A stretch of DNA of 64,000 bases from Mycobacterium lentiflavum (GCF_022374895.2 NZ_CP092423.2:992001-1056000); one strand, 5' to 3'. Positions 34,791 through 43,543 are shown, counted from the first letter of the stretch. The notes: generated by a model from the letters alone, not told the origin. Numbers and translations: made by a program.

Positions 34791-35291
34791 GTGGCCCCCG
34801 ACAAGAAGCGCGACCCGATCGCCGCCGCACGCACTAACTGGGAACGTGCGGGCTGGGGCGATGTGTCGCAGGGCATGGTCGCGGTGACCTCGGTGATGCG
34901 TGCGCATCAGATCCTGCTGGCACGGGTGGAGACGGCGCTACGGCCGTACGACCTGAGTTTCTCGCGCTACGAGTTGCTGCGGTTGCTCGCGTTCAGCCGG
35001 ACCGGGGCGCTGCCCATCACCAAGGCGTCCGACCGACTGCAGGTCCACGTCACCAGCGTCAGCCACGCGATCCGCCGGCTGGAGGCCGACGGGCTGGTTC
35101 AGCGGGTGCCGCACCCCACGGATGGGCGCACGACGCTGGTCCAGATCACCGAGCTCGGCCGGTCCACGGTCGAGGACGCCACCGTCACGCTCAACGAGCA
35201 GGTATTCGCCGACATCGGCATGGAAACCGCCGAATCGCAGGCGCTGGTGTCCTCGATCGAAACGTTGCGCCGCAATGCCGGTGACTTCTAG
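34791..35291 (+). CDS. MarR-family transcriptional regulator (Rv0737-like)
   Basis: 166 aa, GTG start (MAPDKKRDPIAAARTNWERA). Winged helix visible in YELLRLLAFSRTGALPITKA, DRLQVHVTSVSHAIRRLEAD and the wing VPHPTDGRTTLVQIT. As I recall, Rv0737 directly follows rslA in M. tuberculosis, so here the four-gene cassette lies between them. The operator over its promoter suggests autoregulation and possibly control of the cassette. Its TAG shares CTAG with the convergent SpoIIAA-like gene. Confidence 0.87.
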   Translation: MAPDKKRDPIAAARTNWERAGWGDVSQGMVAVTSVMRAHQILLARVETALRPYDLSFSRYELLRLLAFSRTGALPITKASDRLQVHVTSVSHAIRRLEADGLVQRVPHPTDGRTTLVQITELGRSTVEDATVTLNEQVFADIGMETAESQALVSSIETLRRNAGDF

Positions 35292-35656
35292 CCGGCGGCC
35301 CACTGTTTGGCGCGCTCGAGGTCGTCGAGCCCGAACACGGCCAGCTCGCCTGGGACCAGCCAAGCCAGCGCGTGCAGGGTATGGGCGACCCACTCCTTGT
35401 CGGACACGACCGCGATTCGCTTGAACGCCGAGTGATGCTGGATCAGGCTGCCGAGGCCCAGCTTGAGGTCTTCGACCAAGCCACCGGGGCCGAAGCCCTC
35501 GTAGTCGGGGGCGATGACCTCGACGATCCTGATCTCGTCGCCGCCCACGAGCTCTTCCACGGCGGGCTTGAAGTCGCGCAGATCGTCACCGTTCAACCGG
35601 CCCGATACGCGGATGCCGGTGACCCCCGCCGGCATGTCGTCCAGCAATTCGATCAT
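35288..35656 (-). CDS. SpoIIAA-like (STAS-related) protein
   Basis: 122 aa from ATG 35656 (MIELLDDMPAGVTGIRVSG). It fits the SpoIIAA-like family: VSGRLNGDDLRDFKPAVEEL, IAPDYEGFGPGGLVEDLKLG, KRIAVVSDKEWVAHTLHALA. Such small cytosolic proteins have a STAS-like fold and bind lipid-like ligands; the cellular role is unknown. It lies 50 bases downstream of mmsB and may be read through from that operon. Confidence 0.75.
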   Translation of the reverse strand: MIELLDDMPAGVTGIRVSGRLNGDDLRDFKPAVEELVGGDEIRIVEVIAPDYEGFGPGGLVEDLKLGLGSLIQHHSAFKRIAVVSDKEWVAHTLHALAWLVPGELAVFGLDDLERAKQWAAG

Positions 35657-35706
35657 CGAATGCCCCTTTCTGACAACCGCATTGCGCGAGACCGCCAGAT
35701 CCCAGC

Positions 35707-36594
35707 CTAGCGCAGCGCCTGGATCACCGCGCTGAAATCCAAGGCGCCGTGCGAGGCGTCGGACGCGATAAACGCAGCGTAGATCTCGGCGGCGTGCGTG
35801 CCGAGCGGCGCGGTCGAACCCGTCGATGACACCGCGTCCATCGCCAGTCCCAGGTCCTTGTTCATCAGCGCGGTCGCGAAACCGGGCTTGAAGTCGTTGT
35901 TGGCCGGCGAAGTCGGAACCGGGCCCGGCACAGGGCAATTGGTGTGTACGGCCCAGCAGTTGCCGGTCGCGCCGGTGATCACGTCGAACAGCGATTGCGC
36001 CGACAGTCCGAGCCGCTCGGCCAGGACGAATGCCTCGCCGATCGCGATCTGTTGCACGGCCAGCACCATGTTGTTGCACACCTTGGCCGCCTGCCCGGCC
36101 CCGGCGGCGCCGCAGTGAATGATCTTGCCCGCCATAGGTTCTAACACTCGACGCGCTCGCTGCACCGCGTCTTCCTCGCCGCCGACCATGAACGCCAACG
36201 TTCCGGCGACGGCGCCTTTCACCCCGCCGGAGACTGGGGCGTCCAGTTGCGCAACGCCGTGCTCTTTGGCCTGCGCATGCACTTCGCGGGCGTCATTGAC
36301 CGAGATCGTGGAGCTGTCGATGAACAGCGCCCCGGCCCGCGCGGCCGGCAGCACCTCGGCGTAGCAGCGTTTGACCAACTCGCCGTTGGGCAGCATCGTG
36401 ATGACGACGTCCGCGCCGACCACCGCTTCGGTGGCGCTGTCGAAACCGGTGACTCCTGCCGAGGTTGCCGCGGCCAGGGCCGCGGGGACCGGGTCGAATC
36501 CGCGCACCGCGTGGTTGGCGGCAACGAGGTTGGTCGCCATCGGCGCGCCCATGTTGCCGAGCCCCAGGAAAGCCACCGTCAGATGCTCCGTCAT
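35707..36594 (-). CDS. mmsB: 3-hydroxyisobutyrate dehydrogenase
   Basis: Oxidises 3-hydroxyisobutyrate to methylmalonate semialdehyde in valine breakdown, NAD-dependent, 295 aa (Rv0751c-like). ATG 36594 gives MTEHLTVAFLGLGNMGAPMA, the family's nucleotide-binding start. The substrate loop DAPVSGGVKGAVAGTLAFMVG and catalytic Lys in GAGQAAKVCNNMVLA are present. It is the last gene of mmsA-fadE9-mmsB, ten bases after fadE9. Confidence 0.94.
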   Translation of the reverse strand: MTEHLTVAFLGLGNMGAPMATNLVAANHAVRGFDPVPAALAAATSAGVTGFDSATEAVVGADVVITMLPNGELVKRCYAEVLPAARAGALFIDSSTISVNDAREVHAQAKEHGVAQLDAPVSGGVKGAVAGTLAFMVGGEEDAVQRARRVLEPMAGKIIHCGAAGAGQAAKVCNNMVLAVQQIAIGEAFVLAERLGLSAQSLFDVITGATGNCWAVHTNCPVPGPVPTSPANNDFKPGFATALMNKDLGLAMDAVSSTGSTAPLGTHAAEIYAAFIASDASHGALDFSAVIQALR

Positions 36595-36604
36595 TGCTGC
36601 CTTT

Positions 36605-37774
36605 CTACGTGGTGGCTTGAGAAGCCCTGAATCGGCCGGCCTCGGCGCGACCGATGACCACCCGCATGATTTCGTTGGTCCCCTCGAGGATTCGGTGCAC
36701 CCGAAGATCGCGGACGATCTTTTCCAGACCATACTCGCGCAGGTAGCCGTAGCCGCCGTGGAGTTGCAGCGCCTTGTCCGCGACGTCGAAGCAGGTGTCG
36801 GTGACGTAGCGTTTGGCCATCGCGCACAGCTCGACCTTGTCGGGGTCGCCGGCGTCCAACGCGCTTGCCGCCCGCCACAACATCAGTCGCGAGGTCTCCA
36901 GCCCGGTGGCCATGTCGGCCAGGGTGAAACGGATAGTGGGTTCGTCGAGCAGTGCGGAGCCGAACGCCTGCCGCTCGCGCACGTACGCCCCCGCCTTGTC
37001 GAAGGCGGACTGGGCGCCACCGAGCGAGCACGCCGCTATGTTGAGCCGGCCGCCGTTGAGGCCATTCATCGCGATGCCGAAGCCGGCGCCTTCGCCCTCG
37101 GCACCGCCCAGCATCGCGTCGGCGGGAATCCGCACGCCCTCCAGTATCACCTGTGCGGTCGGCTGGGCGTGCCAGCCCATCTTCTCCTCAAGCGCGCCGA
37201 AACTAAGTCCCGGCGTGCCCTTTTCGATGATGAAGGCCGATATACCGCGCGGCCCCTCGCCGCCGGTGCGGGCCATCACCACGTAGACATCCGAAGCGCC
37301 GGCGCCGGAGATAAACTGCTTGACGCCGTCGAGCACATAGTCGCCGCCGTGGGCGACCGCACGGGTGCTCAACGCGCTGGCATCGGATCCGGCGCCAGGT
37401 TCGGTCAGGCAGTAGCTGGCGATGACGTCCATCGGCGCCAGCCGCGGAATCCATTCCTTGCGTTGCTCGTCGGTGCCGAAGCTGTCGATCATCCACGCGC
37501 ACATGTTGTGGATGGACAGGAACGCGGCGGTGGTGGGATCGGCGATGGCCAACTGCTCGAAGATCCGCACCCCGTCGAGGCGGCGCAGCCCGCTGCCGCC
37601 GACGTCCTCGCGGCAGTAGATCGCCGCCATGCCGAGCTCGGCGGCTTCCCGCAAGACATCGGTCGGGAAGTGCTGCGCCGCTTCCCATTCCAGGGCATAC
37701 GGAGCAATCCGCTTGGCAGCGAATGCCGCTGCCGTCTCGGCGATGACCCGTTCGTCGTCGTTCAGGGCGAACAT
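36605..37774 (-). CDS. fadE9: acyl-CoA dehydrogenase FadE9 (isobutyryl-CoA dehydrogenase-like)
   Basis: FAD enzyme, 389 aa from ATG 37774 (MFALNDDERVIAETAAAFA), as in FadE9 (Rv0752c). Family signatures: YCLTEPGAGSDASALSTRA, FGSALLDEPTIRFTLADMA, and the C-terminal YGYLREYGLEKIVRDLRVH with the ILEGTNEIMR motif. In operon with mmsA and mmsB it most likely oxidises isobutyryl-CoA in valine breakdown. It lies four bases after the mmsA stop. Confidence 0.93.
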   Translation of the reverse strand: MFALNDDERVIAETAAAFAAKRIAPYALEWEAAQHFPTDVLREAAELGMAAIYCREDVGGSGLRRLDGVRIFEQLAIADPTTAAFLSIHNMCAWMIDSFGTDEQRKEWIPRLAPMDVIASYCLTEPGAGSDASALSTRAVAHGGDYVLDGVKQFISGAGASDVYVVMARTGGEGPRGISAFIIEKGTPGLSFGALEEKMGWHAQPTAQVILEGVRIPADAMLGGAEGEGAGFGIAMNGLNGGRLNIAACSLGGAQSAFDKAGAYVRERQAFGSALLDEPTIRFTLADMATGLETSRLMLWRAASALDAGDPDKVELCAMAKRYVTDTCFDVADKALQLHGGYGYLREYGLEKIVRDLRVHRILEGTNEIMRVVIGRAEAGRFRASQATT

Positions 37775-37778
37775 GGAC

Positions 37779-39299
37779 CTAATCCATTGTCGGGATGACG
37801 AATTCGGCGCCATCCTTGATCCCGGATGGCCAGCGCGACGTCACGGTCTTCACCTTGGTGTAGAACTGAATCGATGCCGGGCCGTGTTGGTTGAGGTCGC
37901 CGAAGCCGGAGCGCTTCCAGCCGCCGAAGGTGTGATAGGCCACCGGCACCGGGATCGGCACGTTGACACCGACCATGCCCACCTCGACGCGAGCCACGAA
38001 ATCGCGCGCGGCGTCCCCGTCGCGGGTGAAGACCGCGACACCGTTGCCGTACTCGTGCTCCGACGGCAGGCGCAAGGCCTCCTCGTAGTCGTGGGCTCGC
38101 ACGATGCACAGCACCGGTCCGAAGATCTCGTCGGTGTAGATCGACATGTCGGTGGTGACATGGTCGAACAGGGTCGGCCCGATGAAGAAGCCGCCTTCGA
38201 GGTTGGCGTCACCGAAGGTGAGGTCGTCGCTGCGCCGCTCGCGGCCGTCGATCACGATCTCGGCACCGGCTTGCACGCCCTGGTCGATGTAGTTGCGCAC
38301 CCGGGCGACGGCAGCCTCGGTGACCAGCGGGCCGTAGTCGGCCTTGGGGTCCAGGCTGTGCCCGACCCGCAGCTGATTGATCCGCTCAACCAGCCTGGCG
38401 CGCAACCGATCCGCGGTCTGCTCGCCGACGGGCACCGCGACGCTGATCGCCATGCAGCGCTCGCCGGCGCTGCCGTATCCGGCGCCGATCAGCGCGTCGA
38501 CGGCCTGGTCGAGGTCGGCGTCGGGCATCACGATCATGTGGTTCTTGGCACCGCCGAAGCACTGCGAGCGCTTGTCGTTGGCCGCGGCCGTCGAATAGAT
38601 GTAGTGCGCGATGTCGGAGCTGCCGACGAATCCGACGGCCTTGATGTCGGGGTGGGCCAGGATCGCGTCGACGGCTTCCTTGTCGCCGTGCACGACCTGG
38701 AACACACCGGGCGGCAGGCCGGCCTCGAGGAACAACTCGGCCAGGCGCACCGGCACCGAGGGGTCACGCTCACTTGGCTTGAGCACGAACGCGTTTCCAC
38801 ACGCGAGGGCGGGCCCGGCCTTCCACAGCGGAATCATCGCAGGGAAGTTGAACGGGGTGATGCCCGCGACCACGCCCAGGGGCTGGCGCAGCGAGTAGAC
38901 GTCGATGCCCGGGCCGGCGCCCTCGCTGTACTCGCCTTTGAGCAGATGCGGGATGCCGATGGCGAATTCGATCACCTCGATGCCGCGCTGAATGTCACCG
39001 CGTGCGTCGGGCACCGTCTTGCCGTGCTCGAGCGACAGCAACTCGGCCAGCTCGTCCATGTTGCTGTTGACCAGCTCGATGAACTTCATCATCACCCGGG
39101 CGCGGCGCTGCGGGTTCGTTGCGGCCCAGCCCCTTTGAGCCTCGACCGCCGAGGCGACCGCAGTATCGACGTCGGCCGCCGACGCCATCGGGACTTTTGC
39201 CTGCACCTCGCCGGTGCTGGGATTGAAGACATCGGCCGTGCGAGTGGATTGGCCGGCGACGCGCTTCCCGTCGATGAAGTGCGGGATCTGTGTGGTCAT
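37779..39299 (-). CDS. mmsA: methylmalonate-semialdehyde dehydrogenase (CoA-acylating)
   Basis: Turns methylmalonate or malonate semialdehyde into propionyl-CoA or acetyl-CoA, 506 aa (Rv0753c-like). ALDH fold with catalytic Cys in YGSAGERCMAISVAVPVG; the MmsA-type FGGAKNHMIVMPDADLDQA and the substrate block ITPFNFPAMIPLWKAG are present. It is the first gene of a three-gene valine/propionate unit; a good sigma-A-type promoter lies upstream. Confidence 0.96.
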   Translation of the reverse strand: MTTQIPHFIDGKRVAGQSTRTADVFNPSTGEVQAKVPMASAADVDTAVASAVEAQRGWAATNPQRRARVMMKFIELVNSNMDELAELLSLEHGKTVPDARGDIQRGIEVIEFAIGIPHLLKGEYSEGAGPGIDVYSLRQPLGVVAGITPFNFPAMIPLWKAGPALACGNAFVLKPSERDPSVPVRLAELFLEAGLPPGVFQVVHGDKEAVDAILAHPDIKAVGFVGSSDIAHYIYSTAAANDKRSQCFGGAKNHMIVMPDADLDQAVDALIGAGYGSAGERCMAISVAVPVGEQTADRLRARLVERINQLRVGHSLDPKADYGPLVTEAAVARVRNYIDQGVQAGAEIVIDGRERRSDDLTFGDANLEGGFFIGPTLFDHVTTDMSIYTDEIFGPVLCIVRAHDYEEALRLPSEHEYGNGVAVFTRDGDAARDFVARVEVGMVGVNVPIPVPVAYHTFGGWKRSGFGDLNQHGPASIQFYTKVKTVTSRWPSGIKDGAEFVIPTMD

Positions 39300-39345
39300 G
39301 GGGTGCCCTTGGGTCTTGTTCCAGTGCTTAAGCGGATACTTGCAT

Positions 39346-39375
39346 ATCCTAGTAACCGCGTTCTGGCCTTGGCAA
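39346..39375 (-). promoter_or_regulatory. promoter of mmsA-fadE9-mmsB
   Basis: On the minus strand TTGCCA (39375-39370), 18-bp spacer, TAGGAT (39351-39346), about 47 bases upstream of the mmsA start. Both hexamers fit the mycobacterial sigma-A pattern. No operator symmetry was recognised. Confidence 0.5.
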
Positions 39376-39429
39376 GGTGGGTGACCTGCGCTGACAACGC
39401 GGGTTAGCGCGGGTTAGCGTTGAGCCGGT

Positions 39430-40866
39430 ATGCATACGATCGAGGCCGATTACCTGGTCATCGGCGCGGGCGCCATGGGCATGGCGTTCATCGACACGCT
39501 GGTCACGGAGACCCAAGCGACGCAGGCCAGCGTCGTGGTGGTGGACCGCAACGACGCGCCGGGTGGGCATTGGACCACCGCGTACCCGTTCGTCCGCTTG
39601 CATCAGCCGTCGGCGTTCTACGGCGTCAACTCGCTGCGGCTGGGCCGCGACACCATCGACCAGTCCGGCTGGAACCAGGGGCTCTACGAGCTGGCGACCG
39701 CCGGCGAAGTCTGCGCCTATTACGACCACGTCATGCGCCAGCGGCTGGTGCCGACCGGGCGGGTCCGCTATTTCCCGATGAGCGAGTACCTCGGTGCCGA
39801 CCGCTTCGCCACACTGGCCGGCGCCGAGTACACCGTCGACGTGGCGCGCCGGGTGGTCGATGCCACTTACATGCGGGTCATGGTGCCCGCGATGCGCCCG
39901 CCGCCGTATCCGGTCGCGCCCGGCATCGTGTGCGTCCCACCCAACGACCTGCCGGGCCGCGCTGCTCACGAGCGTTACGTCATCGTCGGGGCCGGCAAGA
40001 CGGGCATCGACACCTGTCTGTGGCTGCTTGGCCATGGCGTGGCGCCGGACCGGCTGACCTGGATCATGCCGCGCGACTCTTGGCTGCTGGATCGCGCCAC
40101 GATGCAGCCCGGGCAGACGTTCGCCGACCGCATCAAAGCCGGCTTCATCGCGCAGCTGCGCGCGATCAGGGACGCCACCTCACCCGACGACCTGTTCGCT
40201 CGGCTCGAGGACGCCGGCACCCTGCTGCGGATAGACCCGGCGGTGCGCCCCACGATGTACCGCTGCGCGACCGTCACCCAGGCCGAACTCGACCAGCTGC
40301 GCCGTATCGGCGATATCGTGCGCAAGGGCCACCTGCTGGCCATTGAGAAGGACAACGAGGACGACAAGATGATCCTCGAGGGCGGTGACGTGGCGATAGG
40401 CGCGGGCGCACTCTACCTCGACTGCACCGCCGACGGGGCCGAAAAGCGGCCTGCCAGACCGATTTTCGCTTCCGGACGCATCACGCTGCAAAGCGTGCGC
40501 GGTTGCCAGCAGATATTCAGCGCCTCGCTGATCGCCCACCTGGAGGCGGCCTACTCGGATGACGCGACCCGCAACCGGCTGTGTGTGCCGCTGCCGCACC
40601 CCGACACCGACCTGGACTGGCTACGCATCGCGCTGGCCGACTACAGCAATCAACTGCGCTGGTTCGACGACCCCGACCTGACCGCCTGGCTGTCCGACTC
40701 GCGCCTGGATCTCTTCGGTCACCTCGTGGGCCAGCTGCTGCCGCCGGCCTCGGCCAAACCCCGGGTGCGCGAGCGAATCCTCGGCATGGCAAAAACAGTC
40801 CTGTCCGCCACCGCGGCGAAGCTCGACGAACTGGTCGTCGATGATGCTTCGCTCGCGGCGCCCTGA
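39430..40866 (+). CDS. FAD-dependent oxidoreductase (flavin monooxygenase-like)
   Basis: 478 aa, ATG start. Two dinucleotide folds: FAD site YLVIGAGAMGMAFIDT with VVVVDRNDAPGGHWTTAYP, and NAD(P) site YVIVGAGKTGIDTCLWLLG near residue 180. The region HQPSAFYGVNSLRLG is typical of flavin monooxygenase/NAD-binding proteins in mycobacteria. Substrate unknown. It stands between the divergent mmsA and the ECF sigma operon, with 43 bases to the latter. Confidence 0.8.
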   Translation: MHTIEADYLVIGAGAMGMAFIDTLVTETQATQASVVVVDRNDAPGGHWTTAYPFVRLHQPSAFYGVNSLRLGRDTIDQSGWNQGLYELATAGEVCAYYDHVMRQRLVPTGRVRYFPMSEYLGADRFATLAGAEYTVDVARRVVDATYMRVMVPAMRPPPYPVAPGIVCVPPNDLPGRAAHERYVIVGAGKTGIDTCLWLLGHGVAPDRLTWIMPRDSWLLDRATMQPGQTFADRIKAGFIAQLRAIRDATSPDDLFARLEDAGTLLRIDPAVRPTMYRCATVTQAELDQLRRIGDIVRKGHLLAIEKDNEDDKMILEGGDVAIGAGALYLDCTADGAEKRPARPIFASGRITLQSVRGCQQIFSASLIAHLEAAYSDDATRNRLCVPLPHPDTDLDWLRIALADYSNQLRWFDDPDLTAWLSDSRLDLFGHLVGQLLPPASAKPRVRERILGMAKTVLSATAAKLDELVVDDASLAAP

Positions 40867-40909
40867 GCCCGTGTAACCCCCGCTGATATTGATCGGGTGA
40901 GGGAGACAT

Positions 40910-41452
40910 GTGACGTCACAAAACGAACCCGCGGGCCCGCGCCCCCTGCGCGCGGTACCCGATGACGGCTACACCGACTGGGAAGCCGTGTACCAGGACA
41001 ATGCGGACTGGGTGTACCGGACGCTGTTCGCCCGGGTGGGCAACCGGGCGGATGCCGAGGATCTCACCGCCGAGGTGTTCCTCGCCGCACTGCGGCCGCT
41101 ACGGCTGACCGCGAGCGTCGGTGAGGTGCGTGCATACCTGCGCACCACGGCGCGAACGGTGCTGGCCGCGCACTGGCGCGAGACCCTGGGGCGGGAGATA
41201 ACCTCGATCGAGGAGGACATCGAGCAACCACCCGATAGCGAGGAAGCGATCAGCAACGCGCCGGCGCGGGTCGCCCACGTTCTCGAAAGCCTGCCCGACC
41301 GCTATCGCCAGATCCTGGAACTACGCTTCCTGCAGGGTAATTCAATCAAGGAGTCAGCCGCGGAACTTGGAATCAGCGTCGCCAACGCCAAGGTGCTGCA
41401 ACATCGCGCACTGCGGCTGGCGGCACAGGTCAACGATGGGGGCCAGTCATGA
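40910..41452 (+). CDS. ECF-type RNA polymerase sigma factor
   Basis: 180 aa, GTG start. Region 2: WVYRTLFARVGNRADAEDLT and AEVFLAALRPLRL; region 4: RYRQILELRFLQGNSIKESA and ELGISVANAKVLQHRALRLA. No zinc-type anti-sigma gene follows; instead the next gene, overlapping by four bases, codes for a Rieske protein with a cytoplasmic N-terminal extension. I do not recognise it as a named M. tuberculosis sigma factor. An octamer gtgtaacc lies 32 bases upstream of its start. Confidence 0.88.
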   Translation: MTSQNEPAGPRPLRAVPDDGYTDWEAVYQDNADWVYRTLFARVGNRADAEDLTAEVFLAALRPLRLTASVGEVRAYLRTTARTVLAAHWRETLGREITSIEEDIEQPPDSEEAISNAPARVAHVLESLPDRYRQILELRFLQGNSIKESAAELGISVANAKVLQHRALRLAAQVNDGGQS

Positions 41453-42159
41453 ACGCGCGAGGATTGCGTCGCTACGTCGACGATATGCTGCAGGGCCGAC
41501 GGCCAAAACCATTTGTGCCAACCGACTTTGAGGCTGCCCAGATCCGCACGGCGATCGAACTGCGCGCTGCCGGACAGGGCGCTGCGCTGGGGGCCGCCCC
41601 GCGCCAGGAATTCCTCACCGACTTGCACCGGCGGCTCGCCGAACAGATGGCCGGCACACCGCCCGCGCCACCGGCACCCAAGCAGAACACCACGCGACGT
41701 CAGGTTATCGTCGGCACGTCGGCCGCGGCAGCCGCCGCGGTCACCGCGGTTTCCATCGATCGAGCCGTGACCGGAGGCGTCACCGAAGGTCCCGCCGTCG
41801 CAGGACAACTCACGCCCAACGACGGAAGCTGGCAGCGTGTCGCGACAAGTTCGGACGTGCCGGACGGTCGCATGCATGCGTTCGATCTGGGATCGGTCAG
41901 CGGATTCGTTCGCCGCGTCGACGGCAAACTCGAAGCCGTTTCCGGGGTATGCACGCATCAGGGCTGCAAGTTGTGGTTCGACGCGCCAGACGACAGGTTG
42001 CGCTGCCCCTGCCATTCGACCTCGTTCTCTCCCGCAGGAGAAGTGCTCACCCATCAACTGCCGATCGCCCCAAAGCCATTGCCCACATTGATGGTTCGCG
42101 AGGTCAACGGGGTTGTCGAGGTGCTCGCCCCGCCGCCGTACCCCGAACGTCCGGCCTAG
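41449..42159 (+). CDS. membrane-anchored Rieske [2Fe-2S] protein, candidate redox anti-sigma factor
   Basis: 236 aa. The C-terminal domain (about 120-230) is a Rieske fold: ligands Cys168, His170, Cys186, His189, with Cys173/Cys188 positioned for the usual disulfide. A hydrophobic segment (about 85-104) is preceded by TTRRQ, a Tat-like twin Arg, but behind an 80-residue hydrophilic N-terminus (MNARGLRRYVDDMLQGRRPK). That topology (cytoplasmic head, one membrane pass, outer sensor) and coupling to the sigma gene suggest an anti-sigma role; this is inference. An electron-transfer protein alone is the alternative. Confidence 0.8.
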   Translation: MNARGLRRYVDDMLQGRRPKPFVPTDFEAAQIRTAIELRAAGQGAALGAAPRQEFLTDLHRRLAEQMAGTPPAPPAPKQNTTRRQVIVGTSAAAAAAVTAVSIDRAVTGGVTEGPAVAGQLTPNDGSWQRVATSSDVPDGRMHAFDLGSVSGFVRRVDGKLEAVSGVCTHQGCKLWFDAPDDRLRCPCHSTSFSPAGEVLTHQLPIAPKPLPTLMVREVNGVVEVLAPPPYPERPA

Positions 42160-42188
42160 CGGTGTAACCACTCGCCCTATCACTAGGC

Positions 42189-42599
42189 ATGAAGATTGCC
42201 ACGTTCCGAAAACACCTTGCCTTGCTGGCGGCGGGGACGCTGTTGCTGGCTGGGTGCTCTGCGTCGCGGCCCGATGCGCAGGCGTCGGTCACGATGAAGC
42301 CGGATTCCGGTGCCACACCATCGGTCACCGCGCCGTCGGCACCGGCCAGCGGTAACCAAGTCACCATCGACGGCTTCGCGTTCGCCCCCGCAACATTGAA
42401 GGTCGGTGTGGGTACCACGGTCACCTGGATCAATCGTGACGAAGAACCCCACACAGTGGCCGCGAGTGACGGATCGTTTCATTCACCCGGCATGGGGACG
42501 GGAGCCAGTTTCACCCATACCTTCTCCACCGCGGGGACTTTCGACTACGTCTGTTCGATTCACCCGATGATGCACGGCACCGTGGTGGTGACGCCGTGA
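42189..42599 (+). CDS. cupredoxin-domain lipoprotein (plastocyanin-like)
   Basis: 136 aa. Lipoprotein signal with lipobox LLAGC, Cys23 as the lipidated residue, then a Thr/Ser/Pro linker and a blue-copper fold. Type 1 copper ligands are all visible: His88 in EEPHTV, Cys122, His125 and a Met at 127 or 128 in YVCSIHPMMHG. It should shuttle electrons or bind copper on the outer face of the membrane, next to the Rieske domain. The metallophosphoesterase GTG overlaps its stop by four bases. Confidence 0.88.
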   Translation: MKIATFRKHLALLAAGTLLLAGCSASRPDAQASVTMKPDSGATPSVTAPSAPASGNQVTIDGFAFAPATLKVGVGTTVTWINRDEEPHTVAASDGSFHSPGMGTGASFTHTFSTAGTFDYVCSIHPMMHGTVVVTP

Positions 42600-43543
42600 A
42601 TGCGGACACGAACGCGAATCGCGATCCGAAAACGATGAGTCGTCGGCAGCTGATCCGGCACGGGGCATGGTTCGGTGCGGCTGTCGGTTTCGCGGTAGCC
42701 GGCGGCGAGGTGGTCTCACATGTCGCCGGGGCCGCTGCGGCCGAGCGCACGAAGATCCGGCCCGCCTTGCGCTTCGCCCAGATCAGCGACAGTCACATCG
42801 GCTTCACCGGTGCGCCCAACCCGGACGTGTCCGGCACGTTCGGCCATGCGATCGACCAGGTCAACAACCTTGGCTACACACCGGATTTCGTCGTCCACAC
42901 CGGTGACCTCACGCACCTGTCCACTCCCGAGCAGTTCGACCAGACCAAGCAGATGATGAGCGGGCTCAAGACGCCGCATGTGTTCACGGTGCCGGGGGAG
43001 CACGACTCGGTCGACGATGCGGGGCAGAAGTACCGCAAGGTATTCGGTGCGGGATCGGTAGGCGACGGGTGGTACAGCTTTGACACCGCCGGCGTTCACG
43101 TGATCGCACTGGTCAACACGCTGAACATGCGCAAGCTCGGGCATCTCGGGGTCGACCAGCTGGCATTCGTCGAGAAGGACGTCGCGGGCCTGTCCAGCGA
43201 CACGCCGATCATCGTGTTCAGTCATATCCCGCTGTTCGCGATGTACCCGGACTGGGGCTGGGGCACCGACGACGCCACCCAGGCGCTCAGTTACCTGCGC
43301 CGGTTTGCCTCCGTGACATGCATCAACGGTCATGTGCACCAATTGTTTTCGAAGACGGAAGGCAACGTGTCGTTCTACAGCGGTACGACGACCGCCTACC
43401 CGCTGCCGCATCCCGGCGACGGGCCGGCACCCAAGCCGGTCACGCTGCCGGCCGGCAAGCTGCGCGACGCGCTCGGCATTCGCGAGGTCAGCTACACCAA
43501 GGGCGAGACCGCCCTGGCTTTGAAAGAGCAGAGGCTGCAATGA
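42596..43543 (+). CDS. Tat-exported metallophosphoesterase
   Basis: 315 aa, GTG start. Tat signal SRRQLIRHGAWFGAAVGFAV at about residues 14-35. Calcineurin-like motifs in order: FAQISDSHIG (D-x-H), VVHTGDLTH (GD), VPGEHD (GNHD variant with Glu for Asn), VFSHIPLF and CINGHVHQLF. It acts outside the membrane on an unknown phosphoester or pyrophosphate. Fourth of five coupled genes. Confidence 0.87.
   Translation: MNADTNANRDPKTMSRRQLIRHGAWFGAAVGFAVAGGEVVSHVAGAAAAERTKIRPALRFAQISDSHIGFTGAPNPDVSGTFGHAIDQVNNLGYTPDFVVHTGDLTHLSTPEQFDQTKQMMSGLKTPHVFTVPGEHDSVDDAGQKYRKVFGAGSVGDGWYSFDTAGVHVIALVNTLNMRKLGHLGVDQLAFVEKDVAGLSSDTPIIVFSHIPLFAMYPDWGWGTDDATQALSYLRRFASVTCINGHVHQLFSKTEGNVSFYSGTTTAYPLPHPGDGPAPKPVTLPAGKLRDALGIREVSYTKGETALALKEQRLQ

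Noticed and set aside
37629..39407. Plus-strand open frame of 592 codons
   Set aside because: Antisense shadow of fadE9 and mmsA, both clear enzymes; composition is typical of a shadow frame.
39401..39421. Direct repeat gcgggttagcgcgggttagc as an operator
   Set aside because: Only two short copies just before the flavoprotein gene with no symmetry or promoter context; chance is likely.
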